Positions 1 to 5,665 of a stretch of 10,223 nt of DNA are shown here, one piece after another. The notes below the pieces were generated by a model. That model did no database searches and had not been told where the DNA came from. It worked only from the letters and a program-made list of their open reading frames with translations. Origin of the DNA: Clostridia bacterium (GTDB lineage Bacteria > Bacillota > Clostridia > TANB77 > CAG-508); assembly GCA_900752335.1 (NCBI GenBank), contig CAADUZ010000025.1, forward strand, positions 1 through 10,223. Direction: 5' to 3'. The translations under genes and the position numbers were made by a program. Positions within the stretch are counted from its first letter, which is position 1; every line of letters starts with the position of its first letter.

Positions 1-238
1 AAATCCAAGTACAAGCACAGGACATTATGGAGATGCGGTGTGGGAGACTTCAAATAGCGGAACGAGCACGAACAGCTGGTACAGTGATTACTCTGACTTT
101 CCTCGCACTAGCCTTCCGTTCTTCCTCCGTGGTGGCGGTTACGGCAGTGATACCGTTGCTGGTGTGTTCTGTTTCAGCAGCCGCGATGGCAATGGTTGGG
201 GCAGCAATTCTTTCCGCGTTGTCGTGCCCGTACTTTAA
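1..238 (+). CDS. C-terminal fragment of FGE/C-type-lectin-like protein (possible DGR target)
   Basis: The frame is open from nucleotide 2 to a TAA at 236-238 and gives 78 residues with no start in the window, so this is the 3' end of a longer gene. Seen: a Gly/Ser/Trp/Tyr-rich tail containing GDAVWETS, then FFLRGGGYGSD, AGVFCF and the terminal SFRVVVPVL. That order (RGG, AG-[VL]-F-x-F, SFRVV near the C-terminus) is typical of the formylglycine-generating-enzyme-sulfatase/C-type-lectin fold found at the ends of many clostridial surface or prophage proteins, including variable proteins of diversity-generating retroelements. The eleven codons at 176-208, just before SFR, almost all end in C or T and encode S, R, D, G, N or W, as expected of mutated AAY codons. 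Base composition is clearly richer in G+C than the genes downstream. No reverse transcriptase or template repeat is in the window, so the retroelement link is inference. Family call moderately sure; ligand and location unknown. Confidence 0.6.
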   Translation, partial: NPSTSTGHYGDAVWETSNSGTSTNSWYSDYSDFPRTSLPFFLRGGGYGSDTVAGVFCFSSRDGNGWGSNSFRVVVPVL

Positions 239-393
239 TGTGACCTCGAACAAAACATACCTCTATTTCACACGAGAATACCCCTAGAACCTCTAAACTA
301 TATACCTAGACGAAGTTTTATACTAATTTTACGAGAAAGAAGCACACAGAGCAAAATAGACGGTAGACATAAAACAAAGTAAACATAATTCTT

Positions 394-434
394 AAGTTAT
401 TCACATTCTAAAGTTATTTGTGGATAACTTTTTT
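394..434 (+). terminator. Probable intrinsic terminator (also an inverted DnaA-box-like pair)
   Basis: A 12-bp stem pairs 394-405 with 419-430, with one T-G wobble (401/423) and a 13-nt loop. It runs directly into a T-run at 429-434 and a further T-rich tract. It lies about 155 nt after the stop of the 1-238 gene and upstream of the promoter at 467-495, so it fits the end of that transcript. The stem is A/T-rich and the loop long, so termination may be weak. The same arms contain TTATTCACA (397-405) and, inverted, a perfect complement of TTATCCACA (419-427), so a DnaA-binding role is an alternative reading. Confidence 0.45.
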
Positions 435-466
435 CTTTTGTTTTATTAGTTTTTTTCATGATTTTA

Positions 467-495
467 TTGCTACTGGTAATATAAAATGATATAAT
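467..495 (+). promoter_or_regulatory. Sigma-A promoter for the P-loop/Asp23-like gene
   Basis: A -35 box TTGCTA (467-472) is separated by 17 nt from a perfect -10 box TATAAT (490-495), with an extended -10 TG at 487-488. Transcription would start near 502, leaving a leader of only about 15 nt before the ATG at 517, with the GGAG ribosome-binding site (503-506) almost at the 5' end of the mRNA. It may drive the next gene as well. Confidence 0.7.
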
Positions 496-516
496 CTAAA
501 CTGGAGAGTGAAAAAA

Positions 517-1356
517 ATGAGTTTAAAAACAAAGGTATATGCTTTTGTTGGACCATCTGGAACGGGAAAAAGTTATAGAGCACAGCTGGTTGCAAGCGAA
601 AATAATATACATTATATAATAGATGATGGGCTACTGATACACGACAATGACGTAGTTGCAGGTAATTCGGCTAAAAAAGCACCTACTAAAGTGGAAACTG
701 TAAAAAAAGCCATCTTTATAGACAAAGAAGATAAAAAGAACATGGTAGAAGCTTTAAAGAAAATTAAGCCGGATTCAATTTTAATTTTGGGTACTTCTGA
801 TGGAATGGTCGAAAAAATTGCTGAAAATCTAGGTTTGGAGAAGCCAGAAAAAACAATATATATAAATGAAGTGGCAACTGAAACAGAAATGGAAACAGCA
901 AAAAGAATTAGAACTACAGAAGGGAAGCATGTTATACCAGTTCCAACTTTTGAAATAAAGAGAGATTTTGCAGGGTATATATTGGACCCACTTCAAATTT
1001 TTAAGTATAGAAGAAATGATGCACCATATATATCAGAAAAATCTATTATTAGACCAACATTTAGCTATTTAGGAAAGTTTACAATTTCGGATACAGTATT
1101 TAGACAAATAACTGAATATGTTGCTAAAAAAACGGAGGGAATTCATAGAGTATCTAAAGTAAGAGTAGAAAATTCTGTTGGAGCTACAAACATATATATA
1201 GAGGTATATGTAATATTTGGATACAATATAGTTAGTGTGCTTCGAGATTTTAAACAAAAGGTAAAAAAGGAAATTGAAAGACTTACAACAATGAATGTTC
1301 AAGAGGTGTCTGTGTTAGCTAAAGGAATACATATGCCAGAAAATAGTAGTAAATAG
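517..1356 (+). CDS. P-loop NTPase-like protein with Asp23/Gls24-type C-terminal domain
   Basis: A protein of 279 residues. Residues 12-19 are a clear Walker A motif (GPSGTGKS) after a hydrophobic strand, and SILILGTSDGM (87-97) is a possible second nucleotide-binding strand. The middle (about 110-175) has no motif I recognise. Residues about 178-275 resemble the Asp23/Gls24 alkaline-shock/envelope-stress domain: a beta strand region around KVRVEN and NIYIEVYVIFG, then an amphipathic helix beginning near VSVLRDFKQKVKKEI. I chose ATG 517 rather than GTG 508 because GGAG at 503-506 is 10 nt from the ATG and only 1 nt from the GTG. Asp23-family proteins in Firmicutes are associated with the membrane and envelope stress; a fused P-loop domain suggests nucleotide-dependent control of that function. 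This is inference, and no specific role can be assigned. It is probably co-transcribed with the cmk-plsC fusion 46 nt downstream. Confidence 0.75.
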   Translation: MSLKTKVYAFVGPSGTGKSYRAQLVASENNIHYIIDDGLLIHDNDVVAGNSAKKAPTKVETVKKAIFIDKEDKKNMVEALKKIKPDSILILGTSDGMVEKIAENLGLEKPEKTIYINEVATETEMETAKRIRTTEGKHVIPVPTFEIKRDFAGYILDPLQIFKYRRNDAPYISEKSIIRPTFSYLGKFTISDTVFRQITEYVAKKTEGIHRVSKVRVENSVGATNIYIEVYVIFGYNIVSVLRDFKQKVKKEIERLTTMNVQEVSVLAKGIHMPENSSK

Positions 1357-1402
1357 CAAGCAATTAAGAATAGTAGTTAATTGTAGGAATTAGGAGGAAA
1401 AA

Positions 1403-2698
1403 ATGTCATTTATAGTAGCGATTGATGGACCAGCAGGAACAGGTAAGGGGACTGTTACAAAAATTTTATCTAAAAAGTTTAATTTAGTAAATATAGATAC
1501 AGGTGCAACATATAGATGCGTTACACTAGATATGCTAAATAAAGGTGTAAAACTAGAAGAATTAGATAAAATAAAGGAATTATTAGAAAAAATAGATATA
1601 GAGATAAAAAGAGAAAAAGGTGAACAAAAAGTCTTTTTAAATGGAGAAGAAGTAACCGAAAAAATTAGAAGCAAGGAAGTAACAGAACTTGTATCACAGG
1701 TTTCTAGCATAAAAGAGGTACGTTTGAAAATGGTTGACCTTCAAAGAAAAATGGCAGAAGGCAAAGACGTTATAATGGAAGGAAGAGATATAGGAACGTA
1801 TGTATTTCCAGCAGCTGACGTAAAAATATATTTGGATGCAGACCTAGAGGAAAGAGCAAAGAGAAGATTTAACCAAAACAGAGAAAAAGGAATAAATATA
1901 TCATATGTTGATATTTTAAACAATATTAAGTTGAGGGACGAAAACGACAAAAAGAAAGAAATAGGGGCATTAAAAGTAGCACATGATGCAGAAGTAGTGG
2001 ATTCTACAACGATGAGTATAAATCAAGTTGTAAGAGAGATAAGTGCTATTATTGAAAAAAAGAAAAAGGATATAAAGCTTCAAAAAAGAATATACAAAGT
2101 TCGTAAAGAAACAGCATGGAAAAAATTTGTAAGAGGTATAATTAAAGGAATTTTAAGAACGGTATATAGAATTGCATTTAGAGTAAAAATAACAGGCAAA
2201 ATGCCGGAAGATGGAGCGTATATAGTATGTGCAAACCACATAAACTATTTAGATGCAGCGGCAATAGTGCTATTTAATAAAAGAAAAGTAAATTTTGTTG
2301 CAAAAGAAGATTTATTTAAACACGGAATATTAATGTGGTTAGGTCATTTATTTGATGCTATTCCAATAAAAAGAGACATGCAAGATATAGAAGCAATGAA
2401 AAGATGCCTAAAAGTATTAAAAAATGGCGAAATATTAGGAATATTTCCAGAAGGAACCCGTAAAGGAATGGCAAAAAACATGAAAGCAAAAAATGGTGCA
2501 GCTTTTATGGCAATTAAATCGGGTGTAAAAGTTATACCAGCAGGAATTCATGGAACATTTAAGCCATTTAGTAAGGTATATATAAATTACGGCGAACCTA
2601 TAGACTTAAGCGAATACAAAAATCAAAAAGAAAAGCTTGACGAAGCAACAGATAAGATTATGGAAGCAATAGTTATGTTGACAAAAAAAGAAGATTAG
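1403..2698 (+). CDS. cmk-plsC: Fusion of cytidylate kinase and PlsC-type acylglycerol-phosphate acyltransferase
   Basis: One uninterrupted 431-residue frame carries two enzymes. Residues 1 to about 220 are cytidylate kinase (phosphorylates CMP and dCMP with ATP): P-loop GPAGTGKG 9-16, DTGATYR 32-38, EGRDIGTYVFP 126-136 and the RDEND segment 178-182. About 220-240 is a Lys-rich linker. Residues about 240-431 are a PlsC/LPLAT acyltransferase (adds the sn-2 acyl chain to lysophosphatidate in the membrane): NHxxxxD-type NHINYLD 278-284 with the catalytic His279/Asp284 pair, IPIKRD 320-325, FPEGTRKG 348-355 and VIPAGIHG 377-384. All expected blocks are present, so both halves look active. A strong AGGAGG at 1392-1397, 5 nt before the ATG, fixes the start. 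The two genes are often separate neighbours in Firmicutes; here no stop or start signal separates them. Coupling of CMP handling with phospholipid synthesis through CDP-diacylglycerol is an attractive but unproven reason for the fusion. Confidence 0.93.
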   Translation: MSFIVAIDGPAGTGKGTVTKILSKKFNLVNIDTGATYRCVTLDMLNKGVKLEELDKIKELLEKIDIEIKREKGEQKVFLNGEEVTEKIRSKEVTELVSQVSSIKEVRLKMVDLQRKMAEGKDVIMEGRDIGTYVFPAADVKIYLDADLEERAKRRFNQNREKGINISYVDILNNIKLRDENDKKKEIGALKVAHDAEVVDSTTMSINQVVREISAIIEKKKKDIKLQKRIYKVRKETAWKKFVRGIIKGILRTVYRIAFRVKITGKMPEDGAYIVCANHINYLDAAAIVLFNKRKVNFVAKEDLFKHGILMWLGHLFDAIPIKRDMQDIEAMKRCLKVLKNGEILGIFPEGTRKGMAKNMKAKNGAAFMAIKSGVKVIPAGIHGTFKPFSKVYINYGEPIDLSEYKNQKEKLDEATDKIMEAIVMLTKKED

Positions 2699-2706
2699 AG
2701 TATAAT
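2678..2706 (+). promoter_or_regulatory. Consensus sigma-A promoter for typA inside the end of cmk-plsC
   Basis: TTGACA (2678-2683), a spacer of exactly 17 nt and TATAAT (2701-2706) match the housekeeping consensus at all twelve positions. The -35 lies in the last codons of cmk-plsC and the -10 begins 3 nt after its stop. Transcription should start near 2712-2714, giving a leader of about 100 nt before typA. Confidence 0.85.
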
Positions 2707-2733
2707 ATTTTTTAGTTGAAATTAATAATTAAC

Positions 2734-2784
2734 ATAAATAATATATTAAATATTTAAAGCAGAAATATTTAATATATTATTTAT
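2734..2784 (+). repeat. Perfect 22-bp A/T-only inverted repeat in the typA leader
   Basis: Positions 2734-2755 are exactly complementary to 2763-2784, with a 7-nt loop (AAAGCAG, 2756-2762). The arms contain no G or C, and the only G/C of the element is in the loop. It lies wholly within the predicted typA leader, ending 12 nt before the ribosome-binding site. No T-run follows, so it is a poor terminator. It may stabilise the mRNA, work as a thermosensitive structure or extrude as a cruciform; the sequence does not decide between these. Confidence 0.75.
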
Positions 2785-2811
2785 TGCAGTTAAAAAGAGG
2801 GGTAATATAAT

Positions 2812-4623
2812 ATGAACAATCAAAACATAAGAAATGTTGCTATAATTGCACACGTAGACCATGGAAAAACAACGTTAGTAGATAGTCTTTTAAAACAAAG
2901 CCATGTTTTTAGAGCAAATGAGCAAGTAGACGAAAGAATAATGGATTCAAATGATATAGAAAAAGAAAGAGGAATTACAATTCTTTCTAAAAATACTTCA
3001 GTTATGTATAATGGAATAAAAATAAATATAGTAGACACACCAGGACACGCAGACTTTGGAGGAGAAGTTGAACGTGTACTAAAAATGGTGGATGGTGTAC
3101 TTCTATTAGTTGATGCTTTTGAAGGACCAATGCCACAAACAAGAGAAGTGCTAAAAAAATCGTTAGCATTAAACTTAAAACCAATAGTAATAATAAACAA
3201 AATAGATAGACCAGGTGCAGAGCCATTAAAAGTGGTGGATAAAGTATTAGAGCTATTTATAGAACTAAATGCAAATGACGAGCAATTAGACTTTCCAGTA
3301 ATTTATGCATCAGCCAAAAATGGAATTGCAAAAATGCATTTAGAGGACGAAAGCGATAATGTAAATTGCATATTTGATACAATAATATCTGAAATAGAAC
3401 CACCAAAATGCGATACAGAAGGAAGCATGCAACTACTTGTATCAAACATAGATTATGACGACTATTTAGGAAGAATTGCAGTAGGAAGAATAGAAAGAGG
3501 AACTGTAAAAAATGGCATGAGTGTTGCTATATGTAAGGCAGAAAAGACAGAAAACGGAAAAATAGCAAAGCTATATACTTATGAAGGACTAAAAAGAGTA
3601 GAAAAAGACGAGGTATCAGCAGGAGATATAGTTTGCGTATCTGGTATAGCAGATATAAACATAGGGGATACAATATGTGATATAAATAACCCAGAAAAAA
3701 TACCATTTGTAGATATAGATGAACCAACAGTATCAATGACATTTAGTGTAAATAATGGGCCATTCGCTGGAAAAGAAGGACAATTCGTAACTTCAAGACA
3801 TATACGTGATAGATTAATGAAAGAGCTAGAAAGAAACGTAAGCCTTCGTGTAAAAGAAACAAATTCAGCAGATAGCTTTGAAGTATGTGGACGTGGAGAA
3901 CTTCACTTATCAGTATTAATAGAAAACATGAGAAGAGAAGGATTTGAACTATTAGTATCTCGTCCAAAAGTTATATTCAAAGAAATAGATGGTGTAAAAT
4001 GCGAACCAATAGAAAGATTAGTTGTAAACGTTCCAGACGACTGTATAGGAAATGTTATAGAAAAACTAGGAAGACGTAAAGCAGAAATGGTAAACATGGA
4101 ACCAGCCGAGGCAGGACACACAAAAGTAGAATTTAAAATACCAGCAAGAGGAATAATAGGATATAGAACAGAATTCTTAACAGACACAAAGGGAGAAGGC
4201 ACAATGAATAGCACATTCGAGTGCTATGAACCATACAAAGGCGACATACAAGCTAGAACAAGAGGAGTGCTTGTAGCATTTGAGCAAGGAACTTCAGTAA
4301 CATATGGTCTATACAATGCACAAGAAAGAGGAGAACTATTCATAGGTGCAGGTGTAGAAGTATATGAAGGAATGATAGTTGGTATAAACTCAAGAAATGA
4401 AGATATATCAATAAATGTATGTAAAGAAAAACACCTAACAAACACAAGAGCATCAGGTTCAGATGACGCACTTCGTCTAGTACCACCAATAAAACTATCA
4501 CTAGAAAAAGCAATAGAATTTATACAAGACGACGAACTAGTAGAAGTAACACCAAAAAATATACGTTTAAGAAAGAAAATCCTAGACAGCAAAACAAGAG
4601 AAAGAGAAGCAAGAAGAAAATAA
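2812..4623 (+). CDS. typA: Translational GTPase TypA/BipA
   Basis: A 603-residue ribosome-binding GTPase related to EF-G and LepA that supports 50S assembly and growth under cold and other stress. All five G motifs are visible: G1 AHVDHGKTT 13-21, G2 in EKERGITIL 50-58, G3 DTPGH 75-79, G4 NKID 129-132 and G5 in VIYASAKNG, about 166-174. The EF-Tu-like barrel, the EF-G-like domains III and V (GRGELHLSVLIENMRREGFE, then RGIIGYRTEFLTDTKGEG) and the BipA-specific C-terminal domain follow in order. The length is normal for the family. The start is supported by AGAGGGG at 2796-2802, 9 nt before the ATG. It is driven by its own consensus promoter and has a hairpin leader. The stop is followed immediately by a repeat arm (4624-4657), then trmR 51 nt downstream, which is probably on the same transcript. 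Confidence 0.97.
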   Translation: MNNQNIRNVAIIAHVDHGKTTLVDSLLKQSHVFRANEQVDERIMDSNDIEKERGITILSKNTSVMYNGIKINIVDTPGHADFGGEVERVLKMVDGVLLLVDAFEGPMPQTREVLKKSLALNLKPIVIINKIDRPGAEPLKVVDKVLELFIELNANDEQLDFPVIYASAKNGIAKMHLEDESDNVNCIFDTIISEIEPPKCDTEGSMQLLVSNIDYDDYLGRIAVGRIERGTVKNGMSVAICKAEKTENGKIAKLYTYEGLKRVEKDEVSAGDIVCVSGIADINIGDTICDINNPEKIPFVDIDEPTVSMTFSVNNGPFAGKEGQFVTSRHIRDRLMKELERNVSLRVKETNSADSFEVCGRGELHLSVLIENMRREGFELLVSRPKVIFKEIDGVKCEPIERLVVNVPDDCIGNVIEKLGRRKAEMVNMEPAEAGHTKVEFKIPARGIIGYRTEFLTDTKGEGTMNSTFECYEPYKGDIQARTRGVLVAFEQGTSVTYGLYNAQERGELFIGAGVEVYEGMIVGINSRNEDISINVCKEKHLTNTRASGSDDALRLVPPIKLSLEKAIEFIQDDELVEVTPKNIRLRKKILDSKTREREARRK

Positions 4624-4657
4624 TGGGAATTTAGGGACAGGTCCCATTTTCCCATTT
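4624..4657 (+). repeat. Left-arm copy of the GGGACAGG repeat family
   Basis: This copy begins on the nucleotide after the typA stop codon. It matches the left arm of the full element (8185-8218) at all but three positions. Those three changes are coordinated: TGGGA/TCCCA/TCCCA here against TGAGA/TCTCA/TCTCA there, so pairing between 4624-4628 and 4642-4646 (or 4650-4654) is kept. It contains GGGAC-AG-GTCCC (4634-4645). The ribosome-binding site of trmR (GGGGAG, 4658-4663) follows directly. Confidence 0.8.
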
Positions 4658-4674
4658 GGGGAGAAATGTTATAA

Positions 4675-5271
4675 ATGAATAAGCAAGAATTAGCAAAAAT
4701 AAAAGAAAAAGCATTAGATGACCATATACCAATAATAATGGATGACACTTTAGCGGTTATACAAGAAGAATTAAAAGAACTTAAACTAAACAAAATATTA
4801 GAAATAGGAACAGCAGTGGGATATTCAGCAATTTGCTTTTCGGAATTTTTAAGTGAAAATGGAAAAATATATACAATAGAAAGAGAATCAGAAAGAGTAT
4901 TAGAAGCAAAAGAAAATATAAAAAAAGCAGAAGTAGCAGAAAAAATAAATATTATGCAAGGGGACGCAACTCAAATATTACCAACCATAAGCGAAAAATA
5001 TGATATGATATTTATAGATGCATCAAAGGGAAAATATCCATTTTTCCTAAAAGAAGCATTAAGATTACTGGCGCCAAATGGAATAATATTTGCAGACAAT
5101 GTTTTGTATAAAGGCTATGTATTAAGCGACTATAATAAACACAAACAGCGTACAGCAGTAAGAAATTTAAGAGAATTCTTAAAAGAAGTAAACGAGCTTC
5201 AAGAAAGCCAAAAATACAGAACCAGAGTACTAGAAGTAGGAGATGGACTAGCCATAATATCACGTATCTAA
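4675..5271 (+). CDS. trmR: TrmR/YrrM-like SAM-dependent O-methyltransferase (tRNA ho5U34 methylation)
   Basis: A 198-residue class I methyltransferase of the metal-dependent O-methyltransferase family (PF01596). The N-terminal helix with DDHIPIIMDD (15-24) leads into motif I ILEIGTAVGYS (41-51), acidic TIERE (67-71), GDATQILP (96-103), FIDASKGKYP (113-122) and ADNVLYKG (140-147). Asp115, Asp141 and Asn142 are the expected metal ligands. The IPII-before-motif-I pattern and overall layout match B. subtilis YrrM/TrmR, which methylates 5-hydroxyuridine-34 of tRNA to 5-methoxyuridine. A TrhP-like hydroxylase gene downstream would make its substrate, which supports this reading. Other small-molecule O-methyltransferases share the fold, so specificity is inferred. 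The start follows GGGGAG at 4658-4663. Repeat-family pieces flank the gene on both sides, and its stop codon overlaps the first base of the downstream piece. Confidence 0.82.
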   Translation: MNKQELAKIKEKALDDHIPIIMDDTLAVIQEELKELKLNKILEIGTAVGYSAICFSEFLSENGKIYTIERESERVLEAKENIKKAEVAEKINIMQGDATQILPTISEKYDMIFIDASKGKYPFFLKEALRLLAPNGIIFADNVLYKGYVLSDYNKHKQRTAVRNLREFLKEVNELQESQKYRTRVLEVGDGLAIISRI

Positions 5272-5326
5272 CCTGTCCCAAAAGGTGACACAAATGTCAC
5301 GTAGGTAGACAGGTACGAAAGTGACA
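5271..5326 (+). repeat. Core copy of the GGGACAGG/GTGACA repeat family
   Basis: This 56-nt segment is 52/56 identical to 8250-8305, the core of the full element. It holds CCTGTC (5272-5277) and GACAGG (5308-5313) enclosing the small hairpin GTGACA (5285-5290)/TGTCAC (5295-5300), followed by the string GTAGGTAG and a second GTGACA (5321-5326). It starts on the last base of the trmR stop codon. Unlike the full copy it has no right-hand arm; the terminator at 5331-5362 follows instead. Confidence 0.8.
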
Positions 5327-5330
5327 AAAA

Positions 5331-5362
5331 AGAGCCACAGAGGAATTTTTCTCTGTGGCTTT
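5331..5362 (-). terminator. Intrinsic terminator for the minus-strand 70-aa gene
   Basis: A 10-bp stem (5333-5342 with 5351-5360; AGCCACAGAG and CTCTGTGGCT) encloses an 8-nt loop and can be extended by a wobble and an A-T pair. Read on the minus strand it is followed by a T-run (complement of 5326-5331) and lies just beyond the stop codon of the gene at 5369-5581. On the plus strand the following bases are only weakly T-rich, so stopping trmR transcripts is possible but secondary. Confidence 0.85.
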
Positions 5363-5368
5363 GAGGTT

Positions 5369-5581
5369 TTAGGTCTGCTGCAACTTTTTTAAGATAGCAA
5401 GCGTTCTTTCATCCGAAATACAAGGAATGTCATAGCCGTCATAGATGGCTTCTCTTAACAAGTCCTCAATTTCGGTGTAGTCGTCTCTATCTTGTGCATT
5501 TTGAAAACGCCGTTTCCAGTAGGTTTCGTCCTGCTGGCGTTCCCAGTCAGACATTCTTTGCCCATAAGTTGTCCGTGCCAT
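5369..5581 (-). CDS. Small charged protein of unknown function, probably acquired
   Basis: This codes for 70 residues with no domain I recognise. It is hydrophilic, rich in Arg, Asp, Glu and Gln (RMSDWERQQDETYWKRRFQ near the N-terminus), probably mostly helical, and ends in DERTLAILKKLQQT. It has no signal peptide or membrane segment. That it is a real gene is well supported: AAGGAGGT (complement of 5588-5595) sits 6 nt before the ATG, a good promoter lies at 5619-5647, and a strong terminator follows the stop. Its G+C content is visibly higher than that of its neighbours and its codons use far more G/C at third positions, which suggests recent transfer from a higher-GC Firmicute, perhaps as cargo or relic of a mobile element. 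No integrase or transposase is seen beside it. Confidence 0.75.
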   Translation of the reverse strand: MARTTYGQRMSDWERQQDETYWKRRFQNAQDRDDYTEIEDLLREAIYDGYDIPCISDERTLAILKKLQQT

Positions 5582-5618
5582 AATGCTACCTCCTTGTAAA
5601 AAAACTTTACATAAATCA

Positions 5619-5647
5619 ATTATACCGCATTTTTGCCAAAATGTCCA
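5619..5647 (-). promoter_or_regulatory. Sigma-A promoter for the 70-aa gene
   Basis: On the minus strand TGGACA (complement of 5642-5647) is followed after 17 nt by TATAAT (complement of 5619-5624). That is 5 of 6 and 6 of 6 consensus bases. The leader then contains a small TGTAAA/TTTACA hairpin (5595-5600 with 5606-5611) next to the ribosome-binding site, which could reduce translation. The promoter lies between this gene and the membrane-protein gene upstream, so the two need not share a transcript. Confidence 0.75.
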
Positions 5648-5665
5648 ATTCTATAAAAGAACAGT

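Noticed and set aside
27..287. An 86-codon open frame overlapping the 1-238 gene in another frame
   Set aside because: It only exists because the real gene's high-GC sequence lacks stops there. The RGG/SFRVV protein frame is the recognisable one.
508..516. GTG start three codons upstream for the P-loop gene
   Set aside because: The GGAG would lie 1 nt from the GTG, too close to serve it; ATG 517 has proper spacing.
394..516. Chromosomal replication origin, from the two DnaA-like boxes
   Set aside because: There are only two boxes, no dnaA or dnaN nearby, and the site doubles as a terminator hairpin.
2734..2784. Intrinsic terminator between cmk-plsC and typA
   Set aside because: The stem is entirely A-T, no T-run follows, and it lies downstream of a consensus promoter, where it would block typA.
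4224..4793. 189-codon open frame antisense to the end of typA and the start of trmR
   Set aside because: It runs opposite two well-supported genes, is low-complexity Ser-rich and has no ribosome-binding site. It is a shadow of A-rich coding on the other strand.
5271..5326. CRISPR-like or tandem-repeat array
   Set aside because: Only two distant copies of the core exist, with no regular spacing or spacers, and the repeats are hairpin modules.
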